Shown here in pieces: positions 38,504-51,550 of a stretch of DNA of 64,000 nucleotides; positions within the stretch are counted from its first letter, which is position 1, and every line of letters begins with the position of its first letter. The stretch is from positions 22,902,013 through 22,966,012 of the forward strand of contig CM077824.1 of NCBI GenBank assembly GCA_039720395.1, given 5' to 3'. Origin of the DNA: Liquidambar formosana (taxonomy: Eukaryota > Streptophyta > Magnoliopsida > Saxifragales > Altingiaceae). Made by a program: the position numbers and the translations under genes. The notes under the pieces were generated by a model. That model was not told the origin of the DNA. It saw nothing but the letters and a program-made list of their open reading frames with translations, and did not search any database.

Positions 38504-40156
38504 TGTTGGGAATCGAACAAGAGGGAAAAATAGAAGTGCGGAATATAAAAATTTTTCCTACGATTCCACATCCCATGAATCTAACTATGCATAACACAAA
38601 ATCAAACCCTAACTACAAAGAGGGTTAGAACACTTACAGAATTTTTGTCTTCTCCTTTTTGCTCCAAGCTTTGATTCCGAACAGCGGTGAATGAGCAGCC
38701 CAAGTGTGCTGCCTCCAACGGTATCCACACCTAGCTAGAGCTTCAAGTCCTTTCCCCCTTTTCCTTGTTGTTGTTAGTGTAGGAGAAGAGAGGAGAGAGA
38801 GAGAGGGAAGCTGGAAATTCTGGCCAGCCCTTGGTCTCTTCTAAAAAGTTATGATGTCACACATCATAGTGTGACTTAAATAGTCCACACTAAAGGGGCC
38901 GGCCCTAGGGGGGAAACCCTTTTAGGGTTTTGTGCAATTTCCCTAAATTGCACAATAACCCCTATTGTTTATATCAAATACAAACATGGCCTCAAAGAAC
39001 TATTCTTTATGCACTCATACCCTTTCTCTCATAGACTTAAAAGCTCATCTTGCATGATCAGTGTGTGACCCATTGGGTTCACATCATCAAGTAGTAGGAA
39101 TAGCACAAGCTGTGCACAATGGAACTCTTTCCATTTAGGGTTTAATTGGAACTCCTTCCAATTTCCTAATTGATTATAACTCATTTATATCAATTAGGGC
39201 TTCTACTAACCATGAGTAACACCTAGCATATGGCTCATGGTGTGGTCCTTAATGAGGTGAATAGTCATTTACAAAGAACCCTTCTGTTATAGTTTATAGG
39301 TTACAATTGCATCCTTCCTTCAACACAATGTCTCCAATCGAACTAATAGGACATGGAAGTCTGTCAAGTCCCTAGTTCAATTACTTTATACTCATTCATA
39401 GATATCAACTCATTGATGAACTCATGAAACTCTTTTCAAATTCATCCTACCATGGCCATGGATTTAATGAGTTATATTATGAATGCTATATGAGACATTC
39501 TCTCTCTTTTTCCTGAGAGTAATGGATCCCTTGTTGATCACTCACATGCCTTCATACACATAGTAGTAGGGCCAATGAACACCTTTACAGACCCCTGAAT
39601 AGGATCTGCACTTAGTGTTATCAAACTTCTAAAGCTACATGCATAAGACAACTATGGTGTCTCAGGTCTAAGGATTACTTGTACCACTATAACAATGAGA
39701 AACTGATTGAGAGGTAGGATAAAACTCCATTCAGTTTATCTCATATCTTTGGTCACATTCAGTGTACCTATTCTCGTAATAGGCACCCACTTGTTGGTTG
39801 TAGTGTCTCCACACAAATAGCTTGAGACTGGCTATCCTCCTATAGAGTCAACCTAACAAGTGCTAATCCTATGATTCATTTTTGTCCATCATAGTGAACC
39901 TTCAACTAGGAATGCTTTAGGAATTTAGTATAGAGATATATTTACAGTCTCAAAATTACAACTCTTTGTAATTCCATATTCTCAACTCTAACTCCATGGA
40001 CATATTATGTAAATATAAATGATGCATATAAACATAATAGAATAAGCCCTTTTATTAAATCAATAATAAATGTGACATACATAAATGAAATCAAATGATT
40101 GTTCCTAATCCCTAAACAATCATCTCTATGATTGGCTCTAGGGCATAATCCTAACA
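38504..40156 (-). repeat. 5' LTR of the nested element
   Basis: 1,653 bp, the pair of 30,480-32,131. Differences are scattered single bases plus one or two indels in the purine-rich run. Confidence 0.93.
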
Positions 40157-40161
40157 GTAAC

Positions 40162-40618
40162 TATTGGGAAGGATGGACGTATCCTTCTAAAGAATGTAAG
40201 AATTAATGATATGTACTCAATAAAGAATATTCTATTTTTCGATTATATTAATATCTCTTTTATGAATAATGATTCTTATTTATGGCGTTTAAGATTAGGA
40301 AACATAAATAAATAAAAAATGGTAAGAATGTGCCAAATGAGATTACTACCTAAAATAAATCCGATTGAATATGATACATATGAACCATGTATCAAGGGTA
40401 AACTATCTAAGAAACCTTTGTCTAAAAGTTGGAAATCATCGGATTTACTTGAAGTAGTATACTCAGATATATGTGGACCTTTAAGAACAAAAACACATAG
40501 AGGAATGGAATATTTTATGACATTTACTGATGATTATTCAAGGAATAGGTATATCTATTTGATAAAACATAAGTCAGATGCTATCAATAAATTTAAAGAA
40601 TTTAAAATAAAGTAGAAA
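40162..40618 (+). pseudogene. Copia GAG-pre-integrase and integrase relic
   Basis: Continues the old copia element. WRLRLGNINK is the degenerate GAG-pre-integrase/HHCC region: both expected histidines are replaced (WH to WR, GH to GN), and the first cysteine is tyrosine (YDTYEPC). The integrase core still shows the two aspartates, in YSDICGP and FTDDYSR. The third catalytic residue and the C-terminus are missing because the sequence stops at FKEFKIK, where a foreign block begins. A dead fragment. Confidence 0.9.
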
Positions 40619-40727
40619 TATCACGCCCTGACTCGAAGAGTCGACACTTGGAATAAAAGTCAAAGTAGAAAGGTGTACACATGGATAAGTCAGAGTATAA
40701 AAATTGCGGAAGACTTAATCAAATCCA

Positions 40728-40762
<35 letters not shown>

Positions 40763-42874
40763 TTTGAAATAACAATTGTACCAGCTCATCAATAACACCC
40801 AAATAATTAATATGAAATGTTATGCTCACACATCATGCCCATAATAATACATGATCCCAAAATAATGCCAACATCCCTGGTACATATAGGCTAGATTCAA
40901 ACTATTTAAAGTTCAGTAAGTAGTAATTGTAATAACAATAATAATAGTAATGTTTACGCATCAAAATAGCATAGTCTCTATGCAATGCATGTGTGTCTAT
41001 CCTCATCCATGACTACGCTAGTATGCAACCTTCAAGTTCCAACCTCAGATCATGCAACTAGGCATCCACCATCAGCGAACCTTCATTCATCATCTGATCA
41101 TCTGAAATAATAATAGGATGAGTTGCGAAGCCAAATAGGAAATATGTGTGGATTCTATACAATTAATATGTGTGCTAATACATGGTATATGAATTAAAAT
41201 CATTTAATAACTCAAAATCAAATAATAGTCACAAATCAGTACTTTGTGTGGGTTTTAAGTTAATTTCCCAAAATTCTCATAGTATCTCCAATTTCCAAGA
41301 CTATGGGATCAAACCATGCATCAACCGTCGCTGATCACAGGTTATGTCATCACGTCAACCTCCGGCTCAGCCAAGCACGAAAATCCAACACCATGCGAGG
41401 CGTTCTTCCTCGAGGGCTTTAGGGTCTTTCACCCAATGGCACTTTACCCTGCTTGCTATTCGCGGAGTATTCTCAACGCAGGACACCACGCCCTTGTGAT
41501 GCCCCCACCCATTTGATGCATACCAAGACCCAAGGTCCATAAAATCCAATCTATATATCTAAAACATTTTCCATCATTCATATAAATATCCGAGTGTCCA
41601 AAAGTATCCATAAACACGTTTGATAAATTTCTAGAATTTCAGTAACATTTCTAAAGCATTTCCAAGTAAACAACATTTATAAAGCATTTTTCCATAATCC
41701 AAGTATCATGAAAATTCCACACATTTAACAGATATTTCACAATAACATTTAAACGAGTATATAACCATGTATCTATAAGTAACACTATAAAACAGTAGTA
41801 TCAAATGTTATATTGAAGGATTCCCCAAATTTTGAACAAGTAATAAAAATTATTGAATTATAAATCAATGGGAAAATCCAACAACATTATTAAGGCATTT
41901 AAAATCACATTTATAAAATAACACCATATTTAATGTAAAGAAACCACATTTCCTATCTCAATCGTGAGTAATACCAACCCAAAACCACATGATAGATACT
42001 AACAATGCGAATGCAGTGTTAATACTCCCTGGGGTCCTCCGAGGACCAATAAAATCTGATAATTATGCATACGTAGTATTTCGATAAATTTCAAAATAAA
42101 TATGGCGTACTCAAAAATTACTATTGGCCTCCTAACAGCGAACTATGGTCCCAAAATGATCAAAATAATTTTTAAAACATTCTTTATAATTTTTAAGAAT
42201 TTTTCATAATTTTCGGGAATTTTCTGTAATTTTTGGAATTTTTAACAAATATTAATTTGGCCAAAAAGTCAAACCACAGTCAAACTTGGTCAAAATGGTC
42301 AACAAAGGGTCCCACATGGTAGGGCCTGCCAAGACGATTCTAGTGGTCAAATTTGGGGTTCATATGATTATCGTATGACTTTTAAATGCATGAGAATGCA
42401 GTAAGGTATACGGATGAACCCACACAGGATCGTAGTCCTATGGGTCATCTTTTTTTTATTTATTTTATTTGGTAAGTGTATAGGTCATCTTCAACCTCTC
42501 GCGGGTTGCATTGTGTAACCCGGTTACACTGCGTGTTCAACAGGCCAACTTTGACGATTAATATCTCCCTCATTTCTTAATCGTTTTCAGTGATTCAAGT
42601 GTCGAATTGAAGCTCATGCAGAGTACTACGTGTGCGTATAAATTGTTCATTCAAAATCCTATAAATTCATATTCATTTTTAAGCCTAGAGTTTCGGATTT
42701 TTATGATCCAAAATTCTAAAATTTCTAAAACTTCAACCTACGGTCAATGTCTCTGAAATTTGGTACTACCATGGTGTTCCTTGGTCCCAAAAACATAAAG
42801 TAGGCTCATCATTTCTAAGAATAACACAAGAAAATAAAATTGCATATAGATATGTACATATACAGTACGTGACA

Positions 42875-42918
<44 letters not shown>

Positions 42919-43440
42919 TCAATAGTAGGGAAGTTTAGGTTCTTACCTCATTGAGAGAGCTCCACGAGTTCAGCCAGAATCCTCCACAAGACCACTCTCT
43001 TTCTCCTCTGTTCTCTCTCAATTTCTCTTTCTCTCTCTCTGCTGTTCTTTCTCAAACTCTCTGTCTCAAGTCCCTCTATATATATAAATACACATCTGAA
43101 CTAGAAAACAAATGGGAATAGGGATGGAGTCAAAGTGGGTAGGTGCGGCCGAAGAATGGATTATTAGAATCCTATTAGTATAGGATTTTAATTGCTGAAG
43201 AAAAACAGGGCCGGGGTAGTCTGCAGAGTTGCAGTTGTCGGGGAAGAAAATTGAGTGGGAGGGGTTAGGCTTGTAGAACAGGGGAGGAAAACGTGTAGGT
43301 CCATTCATATTCATCCCTATGGTTTGTGTTATGTCTGGTTGGGTGCATGATTTTATGATATACATGCCTAAGTTATGGTGAAGTTGCACACATAGGATCA
43401 AAATAAATATAATATATGTGTATATATAAAATTTAAGTCA
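40619..43440. repeat. Gypsy-LTR-like block inside the copia element
   Basis: Non-coding sequence starting TATCACGCCCTGACTCG, replacing about 1 kb of integrase C-terminus and linker. It has TA microsatellites (40,729-40,762 and 42,877-42,915), a less AT-rich stretch at 41,320-41,520 and a pyrimidine-rich TCTCTTTCTC stretch at 42,990-43,070 that looks like an LTR leader on the minus strand. The beginning resembles the terminus of the block at 22,251, but the interiors do not align by eye. No target duplication was found, so insertion plus deletion is inferred. Confidence 0.5.
42877..42915. repeat. TA microsatellite
   Basis: A run of about 19 TA units in the gypsy-LTR-like block. Confidence 0.95.
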
Positions 43441-43444
43441 TCAC

Positions 43445-45110
43445 AAGAAGAAAATACCAAAGGAACCATCTATAAAATTGAAAGATTATTATGTCTTCAG
43501 CATAGAAGATATAGAAGATCTAAGTGAAGACCTTAAGAGTTTATCTGAAGCCATGAAAATGAACGATAACAAGGAATGGCATAAGGCTATGAAAGAGGAA
43601 CTAGACTCTATAGAAAACAATGGAGTATGGGAACTTGTTGATCTACCAAAGGGTAGAAAATCAATTGGATGCAAGTGGGTCCTCAAAAAGAAATTAAAAG
43701 AAGATGAAACTTTGGATAAATATAAAGCTAGATTAGTGGCAAAGGGTTATACACAAAAACCCGGTATAAACTTTGTGGATATATATTCACGTGTGACAAA
43801 ATTTACATCCATTAGAATTCTTATGTTAATTATGGCTAGATTAGATCTAGAACTACATCAGATGGATGTCAAATCTACATTCCTCAATGGAGAATTAAAG
43901 AAAGACATCTACATGAATCAATCTGAAGGTTTTTAGGTTGAGAGATATGAGAACAAAGTTTGTAAACTAAAAAGGTCTCTATATGGACTCAAACAATTTT
44001 CAAGACAATGGTACTTGAAGTTCCACCAAGCTATCCTAAGATTAGGATATGAGATGAATCTACTACATCACTATGTATATATGATAAAGTCCAAAGAAAA
44101 GCTAGCAATATTATCATTATATGTTGATGACGTATTACTAGCAAGAAATGATATGCATATGATAAACAAAACAAAGAAGTACCTAGGATCTAGATTTGAA
44201 ATGAAAGATATGGGAGAAGCTTCCTATGTATTAGGAATTAAAATTCCTGGAGATAGGAAGTCCAGATTATTATATCTAGATCAAGAAAAATATCTAGAAA
44301 ATATGCTTAAGAGGTTTAACATGGACAATTGTAAACCAATAAGTACACCTGTTTGCAAAGGCTTAATCCTAAGCAAGTCTATGTGTCCACAAAATAAGGA
44401 AGAACAATAAGGCATGATACACGTCTCTTATGCCTAGGCTGTGGGTAGTCTTATGTATGCTATGACAAGTACAAGGCCTAACATATGTCATGCAGTTGGA
44501 TTGGTAAGCAGATATCAATCCAATCCAAGAAAGGCACATTATCAAGCGGTAAATAGGATATTAAGATATTTACAAGGCACTAAAGGTATGAAACTTTGTT
44601 TTGGCTTAAATAATCTAGAAATTGTAGACTACAGTGATGCAGATTTTGTAGGTGATGTAGATGATAGAAAGTCTACTAGTGGCTACATATTTATGGTAGG
44701 TGGAACTGCTGTTTCTTGGTTAAATAAGAAACAAGGTTTGTTGCAAAGTACACTATGAAATCTGAATACATAGCATGTAGCACAGCAATGAATACTGCAG
44801 TTTGGATAAAGCGCTTTATGGATAATTTGAAATTAGGTATAACAAAGCACTTTATGGATATATTGGTCAATGTGTATTGTGACAATCAGTTTACCATCTC
44901 TTTGATAAAAAGTGGAGCAAATAGCTCCAAAAGAAAACACATTGACGTAAGCTATCACTATATACAAGATATAGTGGAGGAGGGAGAAATTAAAGTTGAC
45001 TATATACCCTCGAAAAGGATGGTGGCTGATCCCATGACCAAGGGATTATCTTTGGAAAAGTTCAGAGAGCATATGGCTACAATGGGATTGAGAAACACCA
45101 AGGTGTTGTA
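43445..45110 (+). pseudogene. Copia reverse transcriptase-RNase H relic
   Basis: The 3' part of the old copia pol, mostly open. Reverse transcriptase: IGCKWVLKKKLKEDE, ARLVAKGYTQKPG, QMDVKSTFLNGEL, RSLYGLKQFSRQW, then the catalytic LYVDDVLLA at about 44,120. RNase H: YSDADFVGDVDDRKSTSGY, then after a frameshift near 44,755 KSEYIACSTAMNTAVWI, YCDNQ and RKHIDVSYHYIQD. Stops at 43,934 (probably CAG to TAG), 44,408 and about 44,435, plus the frameshift, disable it. Ends in GLRNTKVL before the 3' noncoding region. Confidence 0.93.
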
Positions 45111-45738
45111 GCAAGGCATGCGGTATAGTACATCATTGGATGGATTTCGGGGATGTTTGAGAAGAACAAATTGATGCAACTCTATCTATTTGTGGGGACA
45201 AATATTGGTCAAAGATAAGATAGAGAACACTAGTGAGGTAATGAGGTTATGACGAGAACGATTGAGGATGAAAAATTCACAATAAGCACTCAATTGATTC
45301 TGCATAACACTTAAGCGCATAGTGGTAAAGTCACCGATAAACTGTATCAAGGAAAACCTTTGCAATGACTTAGAAGAAAGTATTTGATCTAAAATTCGAG
45401 CGCAGGTCAACACTATTTGTGTCTAGCTAAAGTCGCCAATAGTAATTGGGGTGGTGAAATATGGTTCCCTGTTACAGGTATGTTGGTGCAGTTCACTTGA
45501 AATAGAGTGAATTAAAGTCGTCTATAACATGTCAAGAAATTGATATATTGGGAAATAGGCGCGATTAGAAAAGAATGGTAAAAGCGTGTGAACGTGTGGT
45601 CACACCATCACCTGACATCGATTTGAGGAAAATTTAGATGAGAGTTAGTGCCCAATTGAAGAAATTTGGAGGATATTCAACCGTGGTAACTAACTATAGG
45701 AAATTATCGTGTTATCTCATATTTTTCAAGTGGGAGAT
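45111..45738 (+). other. 3' noncoding region and polypurine tract of the copia element
   Basis: About 630 bases between the pol stop and the 3' LTR. The last bases (CAAGTGGGAGAT, 45,727-45,738) are the polypurine tract. The minus-strand frame at 45,186-45,413 is not supported. Confidence 0.75.
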
Positions 45739-46164
45739 TGAAGAACTTTTATTGTGACAAACATGAGAAACGATATATTTTGCTACATCATATAATTCAC
45801 CTTGGGAAAATAACTTTCAGAAAGATTGAGATTCCCAATTTCCCATGTAGGAGATATGTTAGGTTGTATGATAGTTTATTGTAAAGAATGAACCATTACA
45901 CCCTATTGATGAAAGATTAGGTATGACTATTGAGAAGAGGTCATAAGTCATCATTGGTGTCTAATGACCATTGAGATCATCTCAATGGTCACAATTGATG
46001 CCTTTTGGATGTATATAAATACACCCTATAACAACCCCTTCTCTAATTCATTCAATTTCACAGTACGTATGTATTATTTCCTTCCCAAACTTCTGCATGT
46101 GATCAATAGTCTAACAACATGCACTAAGGAAATCCTTCATTACTCTACCTTTCAAAAACCTACA
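45739..46164 (+). repeat. 3' LTR of the copia element
   Basis: Starts TGAAGAACTTTTATTGTGAC, ends TTTCAAAAACCTACA, and is followed by the AGAAC duplication. Roughly 85-90% like the 5' LTR by eye. Confidence 0.93.
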
Positions 46165-46169
46165 AGAAC

Positions 46170-46612
46170 TTCTCATTTGTACAATTCTAGTACACATTTT
46201 AACTTCTTTTTTTCATTTTTCATTTTTTTTAAATAGCAAAAAGGTTATACTACTAAGATGAAATAAAATTATCCTCAAACACTAATATAGCAAAGATACG
46301 CCCACCAATACAAATATGATATATGAACATATTCCCAAAAAAGGAAAACATGAAAAAGCACCCCTCAAAACAACTTGGTGTCACACCCCATTTTTCCACA
46401 ATCTTATCACACCCCATATATTTTTGCACCACCTTACTAAGGTTTGTCATTCCATGTAGATTTTTGTTTTGTTTTTTAGTCTAGTCACTTGCATTAGGTT
46501 TTTAGAGTACTAAGGATAATGGATATAAATTTTGGTTTAATTTGGAGTTGATCTTGAGGGTTAATAAAAGCTTTTGGTTCAATTTGGAGTTGATCGTGTT
46601 ATCTCATGTTTT
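46170..46612. other. Intergenic, nothing recognised
   Basis: AT-rich intergenic DNA after the copia element, with 'ttggtttaatttggagttgatc' repeated twice with variation at 46,530-46,595. No gene seen. Confidence 0.4.
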
Positions 46613-46803
46613 TGAGGCTATTCGCACTCCCCATATCCTTTCTTGCACTCCCCTCAACTTTTTTATAATACAAACTGATGTTATTACCCCCAAGTTCCTA
46701 AGCTCCCATGCTTTGTCTCCATTGGAGGGTACTAACGTTAGTTTGTATGATAATCTAGTTGAGGGGAGTGTGAGAAGGGATATGGGGAGTGTGAATAGCC
46801 TCA
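46613..46803. mobile_element. MITE with long inverted repeats, 191 bp
   Basis: Ends TGAGGCTATTCGCACTCCCC and its near reverse complement GGGGAGTGTGAATAGCCTCA. The inverted repeats extend about 50 bp per arm. No clear target duplication, so the superfamily is open. No coding. Confidence 0.75.
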
Positions 46804-47405
46804 CCCTTTCTTATTGATGTGTGTCTTCTGATTATTTGGAAAATGGTGTGAATTAGTTTGATGAACGGATCAATTAAAGAATAACAAATCATAACAAGCC
46901 ATGTGCCATGCCACAATTTTTTTTTTTTTCTAATATAATTGAAAAGAGACTTAATCTCTATTATAATACTAATAAAATAATAAAAGGAATACAGAAAAAG
47001 TAGAGAATAAAGAAAAAACTGATCAGAAGACCCATAAGGATCCAAGCCAATAAACAAGTAGCCCATAATCTCTAATTTCAAAAACTATAAGATGGCAAAC
47101 TGGACATATGTCATGGTTTATGAAAGAAACTGTCTTTGAATTGAAGGAGCAGGCCTTCACACCATTTGAATCCATATCATCATGTGTCAAACCCAAATTA
47201 GCATGTACATCCCGTCAGTTTTAACATTACCCTCTTTGAGGATGTGAGTACAAAGGAAGACCGTGCTCTAAAGGAAAAAAAAAAAAAAAAAAAAAAGAAT
47301 TCATTTATCTAATTCTGAGTGACCAAGGAAGCACAAACGAACGACTACTAAAGCACTGAACAATAGAAGAAGAATCACAATCGATCTAAAGGTGCTTTTA
47401 ACTTA

Positions 47406-48126
47406 TTAGAGCTTCTCCAACAGAGGTAGCAAGAGGTAGCAAAGTACAGATTTTTTTTGCTACCATTTTCTCTCTCTTCAAATCTGGAAGAGGGGAGAGA
47501 AAATAGCAAAAATAGATTAAAAAATTGAAAGCCCTTACTTGGAAATCCCACGTCTAATTGTAACAACCCTCAACTCTCTTCAACAAGAAAACCCAGGAAC
47601 CAACCATCCTTCACCGCTATGGAACTCATCACCGTCGCTGTCGGAACTCATCACCGTCACCGTCGCCAGAGAAAGTAAGGCCGTTAAAAAATAAAATAGG
47701 CTAGATTTGGTCGTGAAGATGGAGATGGAGCAGAAGTAACACGTGGGTTAAGGGGTTGTGTGTACGTGGTGATCTAGCTTCTAGAGTTTTCAGACAACTG
47801 AAAACTGTTTCAGACTTTTGAGAGGTCACTTTTAAACGACTAAAATAGTTTCAGATCACTGAAAGTCTAGGCCCAAATTAAATAATTTTTTATTATTAAA
47901 ATATATTATTTTAATAATAAACACACTAGTTTTTTGTTCCAATAGTCTTAAAATATATAAAATAATATTTAAATATGTTTCAAGTAATAAAATATTAAAA
48001 TATATGAAATAATAATAAAATATTGAAGGTTGCTACCTCTCTTGAAGCTTCCAATTTAGGAGTACGGTGGCAAATTTGAGGTAGCAAGCAAATTATACTT
48101 TGCTACCTCTTTGCGAGATGCTCTAA
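47406..48126. mobile_element. Non-autonomous DNA transposon, about 720 bp
   Basis: Termini TTAGAGCTTCTCCAACAGAG and the reverse complement of TTTGCGAGATGCTCTAA, with AGGTAGCAA words repeated near both ends. The interior has a short tandem repeat, 'aactcatcaccgtcgc' (about 47,624-47,660), and TTTCAGAC/ACTGAAA words at 47,790-47,870. No transposase. A TA target is possible (T-TA|GAGC ... GCTC|TA-A), but I cannot settle the superfamily. Confidence 0.65.
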
Positions 48127-49444
48127 ATTCACCCCTACATTCACGCTATTAATTCATCATCCACATTTTTTTTTTATTAAAAGGTGAACCAATCAATCAG
48201 AAATTTCCACATCAACATAATTGGTAGTTGACTTAGACTTTGTTATATATCCCAACTTTAATCCCTTCATATGTTCGTTTTCAGTTGATGGACTCGTCAA
48301 AACTAGGACTGTTGGAAAGCCCTTGTCAAGCTCTTTGATTTGGTATTCTGTGATACCCTTTTTTGATTAGATATCCATCAAAGTTAATTTTGCTCTTAAA
48401 GACGACCAGCTAGTTCAGTTCTCAGTATGCTCTATGTATGTGATGGCGCCTAGGATCAAGCATTTGACAATTTCAATAGAAGTGTTGACTTTTGAACTTG
48501 TTTTGACCAAAACTTTGTGTGGTCATAACTTCTGATTTGGGAAGAGTAGCATAACCAATGCCATATCGATAGATGGCATGGGAAGCCCTTCCAAAGCCCT
48601 ACAAGATGACCATTTGATCATGTGGATCAAATGTACCTATTAACCACAGAATTGGCCATGCGATGACAGTAACATGACCTTTAGGTAGACTTTTTTACTA
48701 TTGACTTACCATACAAAATGTATCTCCATTAAAGGGAATGCCCCATAGGGTGGCACGCCCACTGCACAAGCTATATAATTATGCTCTCCCTCTCTCTTTT
48801 GGGAGTAGGAGTGCAGGACTTTCATGTTTGGAGCTTCTTCTTCCTTGTACTTTCTACCTTATTGCCCTTCAGGGAAAGGTATCATTTCTTATTTCTCTTA
48901 AATCCTGTTTTGATTATGATTCAAGTGATTCCATGTGATTGAAAGTGATGGAATTTTTTAAAATACGTTGCTTCTACTTTTGCCAATTCTACATTAGTTC
49001 GCAAAATTAAACGTCATATGTTAATATAATCAGTATTGAGGAATATTAATTCGGAAAGTATATGGGAACCTTATGGCATAATAGTGATTAGTGCACTCAG
49101 TGCTCATGGCCATGAAGGCCAAGTTAAAATGCTTTTACTGTCTAAAATGAATAAAAACTTGTTTTTTCCACCTCCTTCTATATGCATGGGATTAAATTAA
49201 ATACATAAACAACAATCACAAAACCTTTGAATAATCCCACTTTGTTATAGATCATATTGAGATATGAAATCATGCAAAACAATTTTGAAATTATCTTCAG
49301 ATATTAACAGCATCAGAACATATATATGGTTCTTTGAGCAGGTGTCCTAATGTACGATGCCATGTATGCATTAATTTTATTGTCGATTTGTGTCTGTATA
49401 ATTGCTCTCTCTTTCTTTCTTTAACATATTAAACAGAGAAAAAT
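48127..49444. other. Intergenic, 3' side of the UGT gene
   Basis: No gene recognised. A plus-strand frame at 48,738-48,938 has no domain. The right end should contain the 3' UTR of the minus-strand UGT gene. Confidence 0.4.
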
Positions 49445-51504
49445 CTAGAGGTTAAGACTACAGAGAGCTTTAACGGGATGCTCAACAGTTAATTTCTTGA
49501 GATCATCAATGAAGTCTGTGAGATTAGCCATCACTCTTGAACTAGCTGCGTCTCCCATGGTCTTCTCATTTAGTCTCATTAGCTTGTTATTCATCTCGTT
49601 GTCCTCCATCACTCTCCTCACTCCTTCTTCTACATCTTTTCGTTCAAAACCATTCATCTTTACTCCGATTTTCCATACTTCAACGATGTAGGCACAATTC
49701 ACAAACTGGTCCCCAGCCACCGGATAGCACAAAAGGCGCTTTTGGCACTGGATGGCCTCCATAGTAGAATTCCAACCGCAATGTGTGAGGTAGCATCCAA
49801 CAGCTTTATGTTGCAGCACCTCCATTTGTGGAGCCCATGAAACCATTTGGCCTTGTTTTGACACTCTCTCCACATACCCAGCCGGCAATCCTTCTCGCCA
49901 TGCAGGTCCTAGTACCCATAGAAATGGTTGTCCCGATGACTCAAGCCCCAATGCTAGATTCTTAACCTTTCCTTCTCCGATTGGACCAACCCAACTTCCA
50001 AAAGAGACGTAGACAACTGAGGCAGGCTTCTGCTTGTCTAGCCAATCCAAGCAGCTCATATCTTCTTCCCAAAAGCTGGGATTCTTGGCTACTGCAAGCT
50101 TATTCAATGGTCCAACTGGAAACACATGTGGATAATCTCTAGAGCTCTCCATGGATTCATTTTCATTGCATCCTTCTGGGAATGAATTTACAAGGAGCCA
50201 TGGTAGTGTCCTCGATCGATCTAAGGTTCTGGTCCAAAATTTAAATCTTGATTTTCTTGTGGCCAAAGTTCCAATTAACCATGGTAGTTCTTCGGTATTC
50301 AGCATAGGTTGACCTGGTAGAAAGCATACTGAACCACCTTGTTGTGGAATTCCTGCCCAATTAAAATACAAACTTATATGTTCTTTAGAAAGAAAATAAA
50401 GGTATTAATATGCAGTGCCTAAAAAGTAAAACGCACTACAACCTCAAAAGGTCCAATATACAACTCAAAAGTTGGCCCATAGGGGATAAAAACAACAAAA
50501 TTAAGTAAAAAACTTTGTAGTTTAGTAGATCATCAATGTTAATTGGAGTAATAATTTCCATGAAAGTAAAGGATAATAACTCTAGAATTGAAATTAATTT
50601 ACAATTAAGTTGTGAGTTGGCACGGCTGAGTAAATAAGTGGACTCATTGCTCATTCAGGACCATTTCATGTTGACTTGGCTGAGTTGGAATAGTGCAAAG
50701 AAGAATCAATTAATATATTGGTAGATATTTTTACATAGTTCTCGTAACTAATACACGTGGAAAAATAAACTCAATCTCGTAATCTTCTTTTCTTCTTGTT
50801 TTTTATTTTCGTATTCATCAAAAATTGGACTATACCAATATTCACCTTTATATATACATATATACATAGATGGAATATAGGTTGTCTAACTTTATTGTTA
50901 CAGCCAAAAGTCTAGTGAGTAGTGACATAATGGGATCATCTCGAGGTCTCATGTTCGAACCTATTTTTTCTAGGTTAAATATACTCTGATATTTTGATAA
51001 TCCTATCTTGTTCCTTGGGGCACAGAAAAAATACTTTCTTGTTACAATTATATTGTTTCTCACATATCGTTAAAAATTAGAGACTTTATGCTTAGTACTT
51101 TGATATGATCATTATGTGCATATTCAGCAACCCTTTCAGCATTCTTCTACTAGTGATCATATATTTTCACGAATCGGAAGCATTTTTCAATGCAAAATCC
51201 TGCTCTAATGGTCTAATTGTAAAGTCAACCAAGAGCCCTTTTTTTTTTTCTTTTTTTTTGGGCGGGGGGTGGGGGGGTGGGGAGGGGGGACGCGGGGGAG
51301 AGAATATTGGGATATTTAATTCAACTTTATAACATAGATATTATGCATAGGGGCGCCTGGATATGTGTAGTCGATTGTTCTTGATAGTTGACCAAACGAA
51401 TTTGCTTACTTCAATATATATACATTTATGGCATGGATTTTATAAATTGATACATATTCCATGGCAAGGAAGTGGCTTTTAGAGCAATAACTAAATACAA
51501 ATAA

Positions 51505-51550
<46 letters not shown>

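Larger units (their letters stand above)
30480..40156 (-). mobile_element. Nested copia element with wrecked pol, 9.7 kb
   Basis: A minus-strand LTR element flanked by a perfect GTAAC duplication (30,475-30,479 and 40,157-40,161). LTRs: 38,504-40,156 (5') and 30,480-32,131 (3'). Primer-binding site next to the 5' LTR, polypurine tract next to the 3' LTR. The LTRs differ at about 30 of 1,650 positions by eye (about 98% alike). The internal 6.4 kb lacks an intact frame. Degenerate reverse transcriptase and RNase H are recognisable near the 3' end. The contrast between fresh LTRs and dead pol suggests a non-autonomous element moved in trans. Confidence 0.92.
25992..46164 (+). mobile_element. Ty1/copia retrotransposon, ancient, with nested insertions
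   Basis: A plus-strand copia element expanded to 20.2 kb by later insertions. It has two LTRs (421 and 426 bp), an initiator-methionine primer-binding site, gag, protease, integrase, reverse transcriptase and RNase H in copia order, a polypurine tract and a perfect 5-bp target duplication AGAAC (25,987-25,991 and 46,165-46,169). The LTRs are roughly 85-90% alike by eye, so the insertion is old. It carries a solo LTR (26,608-28,266), a complete copia element (30,480-40,156) and a gypsy-LTR-like block (about 40,619-43,440). Stops and frameshifts make it dead. Confidence 0.93.

Noticed and set aside
43066..43401. 111-codon minus-strand frame
   Set aside because: Inside the gypsy-LTR-like block; no domain.
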